64,000 nt of DNA. Origin: Candidatus Avedoeria danica. GTDB taxonomy: Bacteria; Chloroflexota; Anaerolineae; Epilineales; Epilineaceae. Shown piece by piece: positions 9,105 through 17,377 of this stretch. The stretch's first letter is position 1, and every line of letters starts with the position of its first letter. The DNA lies in the NCBI GenBank assembly GCA_016703025.1, contig JADJCV010000004.1:868001-932000 (forward strand), in the 5' to 3' direction. The translations under genes and the position numbers were made by a program. The notes under the pieces are model-generated. The model saw only the letters and a list, made by a program, of their open reading frames with translations, was not told the DNA's origin and made no database searches.

Positions 9105-9980
9105 ATGCGGCAACCACCGCCGACCGTCGTGCGCGGCCGAGCGTGGCGCTGGGGTGAGCGCACGTTCGTCATGGGCGTCGTGAACGTGACGCCCGATTCC
9201 TTCTCGGGCGACGGCCTGCTCGCGCGGCACGATCCGATCGCGGCCGCGGTTGACCAGGCAACGGCGATGGTCGAAGCCGGCGCCGACATCCTCGACGTCG
9301 GCGGCGAGAGCACCCGGCCGGGCAGCGACGCCGTCGACGAGGCTGAGGAGATCGCGCGCGTGCGGCCGGTGATCGCGGCAATCCGCCGCGCGCTCGAGGT
9401 GCCGATCTCGATCGACACCTCGAAGGCGGCGGTGGCGGAAGCGGCGCTCGACGCCGGCGCCGACCTCGTCAACGATGTCTGGGCGATGAGCGCCGATCCC
9501 CGCATGGCGGACGTCGTTGCCCGCGCCCGGGTGCCCGTCGTCCTGATGCACAACCGCCTCGCCACGGCCGCGACGGGCGGGCCGGTCGGCGGCCACTACG
9601 CCGACGTCCGGTACGACGACGTCGTTGCCGACGTGCGCAACGCCCTGCTCGGGCTCGCGGAGGCGGCGCGCGGTGCCGGCATTCCGCCCGAGCACATCAT
9701 CCTGGATCCCGGCCTCGGCTTCGGCAAGACGCCGGCCCAAAACCTCGAGCTCCTCGACCGGGTCGACGAGCTTCGCTCGCTCGGCTGGCCGATCCTCGTC
9801 GGGCCGTCGCGCAAGAGCTTCGTCGGCGCAGCGCTCGGGCTGCCGCCGGGCGACCGCCTTGAGGGCACGGCCGCCGCGGTTGCCGTCGCCGTGGCCCGCG
9901 GCGCCGACATCGTGCGGGTGCACGATGTGGCGGCGATGGTGCGGGTGGCGCGGATGGCGGACGCGATCGTTCGGCGCTGA
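9105..9980 (+). CDS. folP: Dihydropteroate synthase
   Basis: 291 aa TIM-barrel enzyme condensing 6-hydroxymethyl-dihydropterin diphosphate with p-aminobenzoate in folate synthesis. All signature motifs are present: MGVVNVTPDSFSGDG near the N-terminus, DVGGESTRPGSD, SIDTSK, NDVWA, DPGLGFGKT and GPSRKSFVG. Length is normal (family ~270-290). The ATG at 9105 is chosen over a GTG at 9054 because ~20 residues before the first strand is usual; no strong Shine-Dalgarno is seen for either. It is converging with the membrane protein gene ending at 9984. Confidence 0.95.
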   Translation: MRQPPPTVVRGRAWRWGERTFVMGVVNVTPDSFSGDGLLARHDPIAAAVDQATAMVEAGADILDVGGESTRPGSDAVDEAEEIARVRPVIAAIRRALEVPISIDTSKAAVAEAALDAGADLVNDVWAMSADPRMADVVARARVPVVLMHNRLATAATGGPVGGHYADVRYDDVVADVRNALLGLAEAARGAGIPPEHIILDPGLGFGKTPAQNLELLDRVDELRSLGWPILVGPSRKSFVGAALGLPPGDRLEGTAAAVAVAVARGADIVRVHDVAAMVRVARMADAIVRR

Positions 9981-9983
9981 CGG

Positions 9984-10568
9984 CTACTTCAGCGAGGCGA
10001 TGAACGCATCCAACGCCTCATCGTCCCATGCGTCCGCCGGGCCCATGGCCATGAACATCGCCGGTCGATCGCTCTTGGACGTGAAGACGGCGGTGGCCTG
10101 GCGAACGGCGACGCCGCCGGAGCGCGTGCCCTCGGTGATCGTCAGCGTCGTCTCCTCACCCCGGATCGTGACCTTCCGCTCCTCGAGCGTCTTCGCGTCG
10201 TTGATCCGGCCGCCCATCTGCTGGCTGGCGCTGTTCTTGATCGCCTCGGACGCCGCATCGGCGCTCTCTCCCTGGACCGGCAGCTCGATGAGGGCGATCG
10301 TCATCGTCTCGCCCTGGTTCGACTTCAGGTCGCCCGCGCCGAACAGGGCCATCTTCATCCCGAGCATGTCCATGCCCATCTGCTCGGTGTATCCCTCGGG
10401 CAACGTGTAGTCGGCGATCTCGGCGGCCGTCAGCTTGGCGTCCGCCGGGTCAAGGTCGACGTTGCGGGCGATCCGCATCCCGGCGTAGCTGAAGAGGGCA
10501 AATGCCCCGCAGCAGCCGATCGCGCAGACGGCGCCGATGATGAGGAGGATCTTGGTCGTGCGGCTCAT
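9984..10568 (-). CDS. Membrane-anchored protein of unknown function
   Basis: 194 aa. One N-terminal transmembrane segment (ILLIIGAVCAIGCCGAFALFSYAG, residues 7-30) is followed by a soluble domain of ~160 residues rich in short β-forming stretches (EERKVTIRGEETTLTI) and ending in a helical WDDEALDAFIASL. GGAG lies about 9 nt before the ATG. I do not recognise the family. It is probably a signal-anchored protein exposed outside the membrane. It converges with folP with only 3 bases between stops. Confidence 0.7.
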   Translation of the reverse strand: MSRTTKILLIIGAVCAIGCCGAFALFSYAGMRIARNVDLDPADAKLTAAEIADYTLPEGYTEQMGMDMLGMKMALFGAGDLKSNQGETMTIALIELPVQGESADAASEAIKNSASQQMGGRINDAKTLEERKVTIRGEETTLTITEGTRSGGVAVRQATAVFTSKSDRPAMFMAMGPADAWDDEALDAFIASLK

Positions 10569-10674
10569 AGGGGCGAACTCCAGTCGGGTCGGTTGTCGGC
10601 GCGCGATCGTCGCGCGCGCCGGCTTGTACGGCTGAACGGCGTGCGTCGTTGCACACCGCCGGGATCAGGCGTCA

Positions 10675-12288
10675 TCAGGCATCGATGTCCGGCTCGCGAT
10701 CCCGCAGCCGGAACCGCTGGATCTTGCCCGTCGCCGTCTTCGGCAGATCGTCGACGAACACGATCCAGCGCGGGCGCTTGTACTCGGCGATCACGTCGCG
10801 GCAGTAGGCGATCAGGGCCGCCGCGAGGTCGTCGCCCGCCACCGCGTGCGCGTGCACGACGACGTAAGCCTTCGGCTTCACGAGGTCGTTCGCGTCCGGG
10901 ACACCGACGACCGCGACCTCGAGCACGGCGTCATGCGACAGCAGCGCGCTTTCGACCTCGACCGGCGAGACCCAGATCCCGCCGACCTTCAGCATGTCGT
11001 CGCTGCGACCCTCGTGCCAGTAGTAGCCGTCGCCGTCACGGCGGTACTTGTCGCCGGTGAAGAGCCACTCGCCCAAGAACGTCGTCCGGCTCTTCGCGCT
11101 TTGGTGCAGATAGAACAGTGCCGCCGTCTCGCCACGCACGAGCAGGTTGCCGATCTCCCCGTCCGGGACACCGTCGCCGCCCTCGTCGACGATCCGCACG
11201 TCGTAGCCCGGCACCGGCGTGCCGCTCGAGCCGGGCCGGATGTCGTCGGGCCGGTTCGAGACGAAGATGTGATAGTTCTCCGTCGAGCCGATTCCGTCGA
11301 CGATGCCGAGGCCGGTGCGCGCTTTCCAGGCGTGCCAGATCGGTGCCGGCAGCGCCTCGCCTGCCGAGACGCACAGCCGGAGGCTGGACAGGTCGTTCGC
11401 CGTCGTGAGGTCCTCGAGGCTGAGGAGCATGCCGTAGCCGGTCGGCGCGTTGTAGAAGACCGTCGGGCGATGGCGCGCGATGACGCCGAGCAGCGCATGC
11501 GGATCCCGCGGCGGGCCGGCGAACAGCGTCACGCTCGCGCCGACGTACCACGGGAACACGAGGTTGCCGCCCGTGCCGAACGTGAAGAACAACTTGGCCG
11601 CGGCGAACGTCCGGTCGTCCTCGCGCAGCCCGAGCGTCAGCAGCCCCCAGTTGTGGGCCGTCAGCGGCAGGTCCTTGTGGGCGTGCAGGATGCCTTTGGC
11701 CTCGCCCGTCGTGCCGCTGGAGTAGTTCAGGCAGCAGAAGTCGTCGCGGTGCGTCGGAGTGGCGTCCGCCGCGGTCGGCTGACCGGCGACGAACGCGCCG
11801 TAGCGGACCCCGTCAACCTCTCCAGCGCCTTCTCCAGCGCCTTCTCCGACGCCCGCGCCATCCCCGCCCACGACGATCACGTGCTCCAGCCAGCGCGCCG
11901 TGGCCCGGATGGGCGCGATCGACCCGAGCAGCCGCGCGTCGACGAACAGCACGCGCGCCCGGCAGTCGTCGAGGGCGTAGCGGTAGTCCGCGGGTTTGAG
12001 CAGGGTGTTGAAGCTGGCGGCGACGGCACCGGCCTTGATCGTCCCGAAGAAGGCGCACACGAACTCTGGCGTGTCGAGGCACAGGATCGCGACCGTCTCA
12101 CCGAAGCGCACGCCAAGCGACCGCAGGCCGTTCGTCACCTGGTTCACCTCGGCGGACACCTCGCCGAACGTCAGGTTGCGCGTGTCGCTGTGGAGCGCGG
12201 TCTTCGCCGCCCGAAGCGAGAGGTTGCGCTCCAGGATGTCGACGGCGTTGTACTCGAGGGGCAGGTCGTCGGCGCGCAGCGCGTTCAT
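10675..12288 (-). CDS. Benzoate-CoA ligase family AMP-forming ligase (candidate 2-aminobenzoate-CoA ligase)
   Basis: 537 aa ANL-superfamily enzyme activating an acid as acyl-AMP, then acyl-CoA. Motifs: P-loop YSSGTTGEAKGILHAHKD, the acyl-pocket region FYNAPTGYGMLL, GSTENYHIF, the hinge WLFTGDKYRRD, and the catalytic lysine in LPKTATGKIQRFRLR at the C-terminus. Overall spacing fits benzoate/aminobenzoate-CoA ligases. Its ATG overlaps the stop of the upstream acyl-CoA dehydrogenase (ATGA), so they are translationally coupled. A Gly/Glu-rich insert near residue 150 comes from a 12-bp tandem repeat (11819-11848). Kynureninase, which would release anthranilate, lies nearby, so 2-aminobenzoate is the favoured substrate. 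This is inference; benzoate or a hydroxybenzoate remain possible. Confidence 0.85.
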   Translation of the reverse strand: MNALRADDLPLEYNAVDILERNLSLRAAKTALHSDTRNLTFGEVSAEVNQVTNGLRSLGVRFGETVAILCLDTPEFVCAFFGTIKAGAVAASFNTLLKPADYRYALDDCRARVLFVDARLLGSIAPIRATARWLEHVIVVGGDGAGVGEGAGEGAGEVDGVRYGAFVAGQPTAADATPTHRDDFCCLNYSSGTTGEAKGILHAHKDLPLTAHNWGLLTLGLREDDRTFAAAKLFFTFGTGGNLVFPWYVGASVTLFAGPPRDPHALLGVIARHRPTVFYNAPTGYGMLLSLEDLTTANDLSSLRLCVSAGEALPAPIWHAWKARTGLGIVDGIGSTENYHIFVSNRPDDIRPGSSGTPVPGYDVRIVDEGGDGVPDGEIGNLLVRGETAALFYLHQSAKSRTTFLGEWLFTGDKYRRDGDGYYWHEGRSDDMLKVGGIWVSPVEVESALLSHDAVLEVAVVGVPDANDLVKPKAYVVVHAHAVAGDDLAAALIAYCRDVIAEYKRPRWIVFVDDLPKTATGKIQRFRLRDREPDIDA

Positions 12289-13487
12289 CGGGCCTCCGCA
12301 GTCGTGGGTGGCCGAGCGGCCGGCGCGCCGGCGTCCGTGCCGAGCAGATCGCGGGCGATGATCAGCCGCTGGATGTGGCTCGTGCCCTCGTAGATCTGCA
12401 GGCCCTTGACGTCGCGCCAGTGTCGCTCGACGGCGTAGTCATCCCCATAGCCGCGGCCCCCGTGCACGAGGACCGCCTGGTCGGCGGCGCGCAGCGCGGC
12501 CTCGGTGGCGAAGAGCTTGGCGGTGGCCGTGGCCCGTGTCGAGGGCGCGCCCTCGTCCTTGAGCGCGGCGGCCCGGTAGACGAGCAGCGCCGCGGCCGAG
12601 ATGTCGGCGTGCATGTCGGCCAGCACGCTTTGGATCATCCCGAAGTCGCCGATCCGCTGCCCGAACGCGCGCCGCCGGCGCGCGAAGTCGACGCACGCGT
12701 CGAGGCATGCCCGGCCGGCGCCCACCGCGCCGGCGGCGACGCCGAGCCGGCCGTGGTCCAGCGCGCCCATCGCCACCCGGAAGCCGCGGCCCGGCTCGCC
12801 GAGGAGCGCCGACTCCGGCACGCGGCAGCCTTCGAACTCGACGATCGCGTGGTCGGCCGATCGGTGGCCGAGCTCGCGCCACGGCAGCGCGCTGCGCCGA
12901 ATCCCGGGCGTGTCCATCGGGACGACGAAGGCGCAGATCTGGTGATGCGGTTTGGCCGCCGGCAGCTCGGGATCGCGCGCGAAGACGATGCCGACGTCCG
13001 CGATCCGGCCGTTCGTGATCCAGATCTTGCGGCCGTTCAACACGTACCCGTCACCCGTTCGCCGTGCCGTCGCCTGCAGCGCGCCGGCATCCGACCCAGC
13101 CTCGTCCTCGGTCAGGCAATAGCACCCGATCACCTCGCCCCGCGCGAGCAGCGGGATCCATCGGCGCTGCTGCTCGACGCTGCCGTGGTCCCGCAGACAG
13201 AGCGTGACGAGACCGCCGTGCACCGCCAGGAAGCCGCGCAGCGACGAGTCGACATAACCCAGCTCCTCGTACACGAGTGCGAACGCCACATAGTCCATCG
13301 CCGAGCCGCCGAGTGACGGGTCGACCGGCCCGGCCAGCAGGCCAAGCCGCCCAAGCTCGCCGACGAGCTCGATCGGAAAGCGCGCGTCGCGGTCCGCCTG
13401 CCGTGCGATCGGCGCGACGCGGTCGCGGGCGAAGGCCGCCGCGGTGTCGCGCCAGCGGCGCTGTTCGGCGGTGGGGGAGAAGTTCAT
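12285..13487 (-). CDS. Acyl-CoA dehydrogenase
   Basis: 400 aa FAD-dependent acyl-CoA dehydrogenase. Visible motifs: ITNGRIADV and CYCLTEDEAGSDAG (flavin and substrate contacts), RRAFGQRIGDFGMIQ, and the C-terminal QIYEGTSHIQRLIIARDLLG with the catalytic-base Glu of the IYEGT motif. The ATG at 13487 overlaps the RidA stop by 4 nt, and its own stop overlaps the ligase start, so the three genes form a tight operon. In aerobic anthraniloyl-CoA-type clusters a homologous dehydrogenase acts in the CoA-bound ring or side-chain steps. The exact substrate cannot be read from sequence. Confidence 0.92.
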   Translation of the reverse strand: MNFSPTAEQRRWRDTAAAFARDRVAPIARQADRDARFPIELVGELGRLGLLAGPVDPSLGGSAMDYVAFALVYEELGYVDSSLRGFLAVHGGLVTLCLRDHGSVEQQRRWIPLLARGEVIGCYCLTEDEAGSDAGALQATARRTGDGYVLNGRKIWITNGRIADVGIVFARDPELPAAKPHHQICAFVVPMDTPGIRRSALPWRELGHRSADHAIVEFEGCRVPESALLGEPGRGFRVAMGALDHGRLGVAAGAVGAGRACLDACVDFARRRRAFGQRIGDFGMIQSVLADMHADISAAALLVYRAAALKDEGAPSTRATATAKLFATEAALRAADQAVLVHGGRGYGDDYAVERHWRDVKGLQIYEGTSHIQRLIIARDLLGTDAGAPAARPPTTAEAR

Positions 13488-13924
13488 GGTGCCGTCGCGC
13501 CGGGCGCGGCATCGACGATGACGGCGAAACCGTCGATCTCGACGAGGGCCTCGTCGTCGAAGAAACCGGTCACGCCAAGGAGCATCATCGCCGGATACTG
13601 CCGTCCGAAGTGCCGGCGCCAGACATCGCCGAGCGCGGCGCGTGCGGCGCGGTACGCTGCCAGATCGCATACATAGAAGTGGAGCTTGACGATGTCGGAG
13701 GCCGAGCCGCCGGCCGCCACGACGACCGCCACGATGTTCGCCAGCGCGCGATCGACCTGCGCGACGATGTCGCCGACCGCCGCGATCCGACCTTCCGCGT
13801 CCGTCCCGTTCTGTCCGGCCAGCCAGACGATTCGACCGCCGCGCGTCGCCACGCCGTGGCTGAAGCCGATCGGCGGTGCCAGCTCGGAAGGGTTGATGCG
13901 CTCGAAGGGTTCGCTTGGCGGCAC
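13484..13924 (-). CDS. RidA (YjgF/UK114) family protein
   Basis: 146 aa, the usual RidA length. Family features: RIVWLAGQNGTDAEGRI, the trimer-core stretch QVDRALANIVAVVVAAGG, SDIVKLHFYVCDL and PAMMLLGVTGFFDDEALVEIDGFAVI. RidA proteins hydrolyse reactive enamine/imine intermediates. Such an activity fits amine release from an aminated ring intermediate, and RidA genes are often found with anthraniloyl-CoA genes. The usual catalytic Arg before PA in the signature is replaced here by Gln-Tyr (RQYPAMM), so activity may differ. The GTG start has AGGAAG 6 nt upstream, and a TATACT -10 lies 36 nt upstream. Confidence 0.88.
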   Translation of the reverse strand: MPPSEPFERINPSELAPPIGFSHGVATRGGRIVWLAGQNGTDAEGRIAAVGDIVAQVDRALANIVAVVVAAGGSASDIVKLHFYVCDLAAYRAARAALGDVWRRHFGRQYPAMMLLGVTGFFDDEALVEIDGFAVIVDAAPGATAP

Positions 13925-13956
13925 GGGCGACTTCCTGGGGCGGCGGGATCCGGCCA

Positions 13957-13965
13957 GGCAGTATA
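13957..13965 (-). promoter_or_regulatory. TATACTGCC -10 candidate for the RidA operon
   Basis: The complement reads TATACTGCC; transcription would start about 30 nt before the RidA GTG. The same 9-mer occurs upstream of kynU (20769-20777) and of the NTF2-like gene (32191-32199). A clear -35 is not seen. Confidence 0.45.
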
Positions 13966-13993
13966 ACCCCGCAGGGGTGGGGGTCCAGCGGGA

Positions 13994-14072
13994 CTAGTAC
14001 CCCACCACTGAACACGCTCGTGGTGGCCACCAGAGTGGGGAACCCCCAGATTCTACAGTGGTGCGGTACTAG
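13994..14072 (-). repeat. 79-bp palindromic repeat, copy 2
   Basis: Ends CTAGTACCCCACCACTG and CAGTGGTGCGGTACTAG pair over 17 bp with one mismatch. The core TGGTGGCCACCA is a perfect 12-bp palindrome. Orientation is opposite to copies 1 and 4. It separates the enoyl-CoA hydratase gene from the RidA promoter, and its last four bases CTAG contain the stop codon of the hydratase. Confidence 0.9.
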
Positions 14073-14914
14073 CGCCCGGCGAAGGTCGGGCGATGCTTCG
14101 CCTTGAACGCTTCGTAGAACGCACGGTGGTCATCGGCCATCATGAGCAGTGCCTGCGCCTGTGCCTCGGCTTCAAGCGCGCTCACGATGTCCATGTTCGC
14201 CTCGTTGAGGAGCATCCGCTTCGTCATGCCGAGCGCCATCGTCGGGCCGGCGGCGAGGCGCTCGGCCCACGCGGTGGCCGTCGGCAGCACGTCGTCGGGG
14301 GCGACGATGCGGTTGGCGAGGCCGTACCGCTCGGCGGTCGCGGCGTCGATCGTGTCGCCGAAGAGGAGCAGTTCGGCCGCGCGGCCGGTGCCGACGATCC
14401 GCGGCAGGAGGAACGCCGCCCCCATGTCCGCGCCGGTCAACCCGACCTTGCTGAACAGGAAGGCGAATCGCGCCGTCGACGAGACGACGCGCAGGTCGGA
14501 CGCCAGCGCCAGCACGGCGCCGGCGCCGGCGGCCATGCCGTTCACGGCGGCGACGATCGGCTTGTCCAGCAGGCACATGTTCCGCACGGTATCGCCGGTC
14601 ATCCGGCAGAACTCGAGGTGCGTCTTCACGTCGGCGTCGAGCAGCGCGCCGATGATCTCATTCACGTCGCCGCCGGAGCAGAACGCGTCGCCGCTGCCGG
14701 TCAGGACCACGGCCTTCACGCGCTCGTCGAAGCGCAGCGCGGCGAACAGGTCGCGCAGCTGCGCATAGATCCGCAGCGTGATCGCGTTCAACACCGTCGG
14801 CCGGTCGAGCCGGAGCGTGGCGACACCGTTGTCCGCCACGCTGAAGTCGAAGTCGAGGTCGCCTTCAGCCGGGCCGAATCCGAAGGTTGCGCCCTGAGGA
14901 CTGTCTTGCGCCAC
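14069..14914 (-). CDS. Enoyl-CoA hydratase/isomerase family protein
   Basis: 281 aa crotonase-fold enzyme. Oxyanion-hole segments FCSGGDVNEII and AAGAGAVLALASDLRV are present, with LLFGDTIDAATAERYGLANRI following. It reads closely like the crotonase member found in anthraniloyl-CoA/salicylyl-CoA gene sets (RMTGD near the middle, C-terminal EAEAQAQALLM). The GTG at 14914 is chosen because GAGGT sits 5 nt upstream. The TAG stop is supplied by the terminal CTAG of the adjacent 79-bp repeat. It lies upstream of RidA-dehydrogenase-ligase on the same strand but is separated from them by the repeat and a likely promoter, so it may be transcribed separately. Confidence 0.9.
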   Translation of the reverse strand: MAQDSPQGATFGFGPAEGDLDFDFSVADNGVATLRLDRPTVLNAITLRIYAQLRDLFAALRFDERVKAVVLTGSGDAFCSGGDVNEIIGALLDADVKTHLEFCRMTGDTVRNMCLLDKPIVAAVNGMAAGAGAVLALASDLRVVSSTARFAFLFSKVGLTGADMGAAFLLPRIVGTGRAAELLLFGDTIDAATAERYGLANRIVAPDDVLPTATAWAERLAAGPTMALGMTKRMLLNEANMDIVSALEAEAQAQALLMMADDHRAFYEAFKAKHRPTFAGR

Positions 14915-14994
14915 GGTCCACCTCGCATGGCTCGCGATCGGTTCGCCGCGCGCCCGGCTGCCCCGGGCGCGGCGGTGCGATTCCAGTGGTTGAG

Positions 14995-17265
14995 CTACGG
15001 CTGAAGCGCGGTCGGAAGGTAGACCGCATACGGCAGATCGATCGGACGGATCTCGAGGACTGCCGCCTCGACCGTCTCGCCCGACGACGTGGGGGGCCAC
15101 CGCACCTCCCACTCGATCGTCGCCGTGCCGCCCACCGCGGAGCGCACGACCGAGCGCTCGGCCGCTTCGCCCAGCCAGTCGTCGATGACGACCGACCCAT
15201 CATGCCACAGGCGGACACCACCCGGCACGCGCACGACCATGCGCACCGCCGTCGCCGTCGGAAGCGCCAGGCGACCCTCGGCCCGGGTGCTCGCCGAACC
15301 GTCGTCGCCCCGCAGCGGCGCCGACGGCAGCGTCAGCGTCAGCGCAAGGGTGTCGGACAACGTGCGCACGCGGGCCGGCGCGCCGCCGAGCCAACCGTCC
15401 GGAAAGTCGCTCACCCGCCAGCCCGTCGTCGGCGACTCGCGGAACACGAGCAGCCGGTGGCGGTCGCGGTCGACGGCCACGAGCGTGTCGCCGACGACCG
15501 CCACGGCGCTCGGCCCGCTTGGCCCGAAGCCGTCCCACCCGGCGCCGGTGCGCCCGAACGCCGCCCGAAACGTTCCGTCGGCCGCGAACGCCGCCAGCCG
15601 TCGGCGACCGGCATCGGCCACGAGCAGCGAGCCATCCGGCCACGCCGCCACATCCGTCGGGTCGGACAGCCGTGCCGCCTCCGGTGCGTCGGAGACGGGC
15701 CAGCGAGCGCCGTATGTCCCATCCGCGCGGAGCACGTGGACGACGCTCTGGAACCAGTCGGCGATCGCCAGCCGCCCGTCGGCCAGCCGTGCCATGCCGG
15801 ACGGATGGCCGAGGAGGCCCGCCGCGTTGTCCGTCGGCCACGACGCCGCGGCGTCGCCCGCGGCATCGTACCGGATCAGGGCGTGCGCCTTCTTGTCCGC
15901 CAGGAGCAGTCCGTCCGCCAACGGCAGCAGGCCGACGCGGACGGGCCGCGCGCTTGGCCCCCAGATGTCGATCCCGCTCAGGTAGCGCCCATCGGCGGCG
16001 AAGTGGAGCAGCCGCCGGCGCAGCGTGTCGGCCACGAACACGCTGCCGTCGTCCGCGCGGGCAATGCCGTCGGGCGCGCTGAGCAGGCCGGGCAGCCGCC
16101 CGCCGGCGGCCAGCACGCCCAGCCAGTGGCCTGCGCCGTCGAGGCGCACGACCCTTGATCGGCCGGTGTCCGCCACGAGGATGTCGGCGCCGTCGGCCGC
16201 CACGCCGAGCGGATAGCCGAAGTGCGGCCCATCGAATGCGTTGTGCCCGATGACTTCGCCCGGCTGGCCGTCGACCAGCCGCTGCACGCGCCCGTTGCCG
16301 AGGTCGGCGACGACGACCGCCCCCGCTCCGTCCACTGCCACACCGCGCGGGTCGAGCAAGCGCCCGAGATCGTCGCCCGGACCGCCGACGAAGTCCTGCG
16401 CCACACCGCGCGCATCCACACGCGTGAGCCGGTGGAGCGTCCGATCGCTGATCACCCAGCCACCGCCCGGCTCGATCGCCACGGACCATGCGTGCTGGAA
16501 CTGGCCGATCTGACGCCCCGACGTGCCGCGGCTCTGCAGCCACACGCCGTCCGCCGTGAACCGCTGCCACCGGTACGCCTCGAGCACGACGATGCTGCCG
16601 TCCGCGGCCAGCGCCACGTCGACCGGGCCGGACAGCGTGCCGGCCGCGTCGCCGCTCCGCCCCCAGCGCCGACGCACCGCGCCGCTGCGCGTCACTTCGA
16701 CGACGCGGTCGCCGAGTCCGTCGGCCACCCACACCGACCCGTCGACACCGGCCCCGATCCCCGCCGGGGCGAGGACGCCGATGTCGGCGCAAAGGACCGC
16801 CATCTGGAACCGCCCGTCCCGTTCGAACCGCTCGAGCTTCTCCAGACCGTCGTCGACGACCCACAGCCCGTTCGTCGACCAGGCGATGTCCCTCAGCTGA
16901 CCGAACCGGCCGTTGCCCTCGCCGTGCCGTCCCCACGTCGTCGCCAGCCGTCCGTCGTCCTCGAACGCCAGCACGCGCGCGTTGCCCGCGTCGGCCACGA
17001 ATGTCCGACCTTCCCCGTCGACCGCGACGCCGATCGGCTCGTGCATGCCCGGCGGCGGGTCGCTCGGGTCGATCGGCCATGCAGGGTGGCGCGGCAGCCC
17101 GGCGTCATCCCCCTGCGCCCGGACCGGCGTCGCCGGCGCGCACGCGGTCCCGGCGACGACCAGCCCGCCGACGGTGGCCGCACACGCGGCCCACACGGTT
17201 GCACGCCGCCCGCGCCGCCTCGCCGATTCGCCGCCGCGCCGCACCATCGCCGCTCCACCCAACAT
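14995..17265 (-). CDS. Secreted NHL-repeat β-propeller protein
   Basis: 756 aa. A twin-arginine-rich N-terminus (RRRGRRATVWAACAATVGGLVVAGTAC) forms a signal or lipobox-like segment. About 12 NHL-type repeats follow, each with a strand pattern such as GVAVDGEGRTFVADAGNARVL or GIARADDGSVFVADTLRRRL, enough for two propellers. A C-terminal β-domain ends in YAVYLPTALQP, one of the [I/V]xLP tails shared by exported proteins here. GGAGGG lies 4 nt before the ATG. NHL propellers usually mediate binding. Ligand and role are unknown, and involvement in the flanking catabolic genes is not evident. Confidence 0.82.
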   Translation of the reverse strand: MLGGAAMVRRGGESARRRGRRATVWAACAATVGGLVVAGTACAPATPVRAQGDDAGLPRHPAWPIDPSDPPPGMHEPIGVAVDGEGRTFVADAGNARVLAFEDDGRLATTWGRHGEGNGRFGQLRDIAWSTNGLWVVDDGLEKLERFERDGRFQMAVLCADIGVLAPAGIGAGVDGSVWVADGLGDRVVEVTRSGAVRRRWGRSGDAAGTLSGPVDVALAADGSIVVLEAYRWQRFTADGVWLQSRGTSGRQIGQFQHAWSVAIEPGGGWVISDRTLHRLTRVDARGVAQDFVGGPGDDLGRLLDPRGVAVDGAGAVVVADLGNGRVQRLVDGQPGEVIGHNAFDGPHFGYPLGVAADGADILVADTGRSRVVRLDGAGHWLGVLAAGGRLPGLLSAPDGIARADDGSVFVADTLRRRLLHFAADGRYLSGIDIWGPSARPVRVGLLPLADGLLLADKKAHALIRYDAAGDAAASWPTDNAAGLLGHPSGMARLADGRLAIADWFQSVVHVLRADGTYGARWPVSDAPEAARLSDPTDVAAWPDGSLLVADAGRRRLAAFAADGTFRAAFGRTGAGWDGFGPSGPSAVAVVGDTLVAVDRDRHRLLVFRESPTTGWRVSDFPDGWLGGAPARVRTLSDTLALTLTLPSAPLRGDDGSASTRAEGRLALPTATAVRMVVRVPGGVRLWHDGSVVIDDWLGEAAERSVVRSAVGGTATIEWEVRWPPTSSGETVEAAVLEIRPIDLPYAVYLPTALQP

Positions 17266-17377
17266 GCGTCCCTCCGCCAGCTCGTGCCCGGCCCGACGTC
17301 GAGCTTGCGTCGAGTTCGTGTAGTCATGCGGCTATGCACCCGCCTGACGTGGCAACCGATGTGATACCATCGCCGCC

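Noticed and set aside
13488..14030. N-terminal extension of the acyl-CoA dehydrogenase frame starting with MATTSVFSGGVL
   Set aside because: It begins inside the palindromic repeat and is antisense-free shadow of RidA; the enzyme starts at MNFSPTAEQ (13487).
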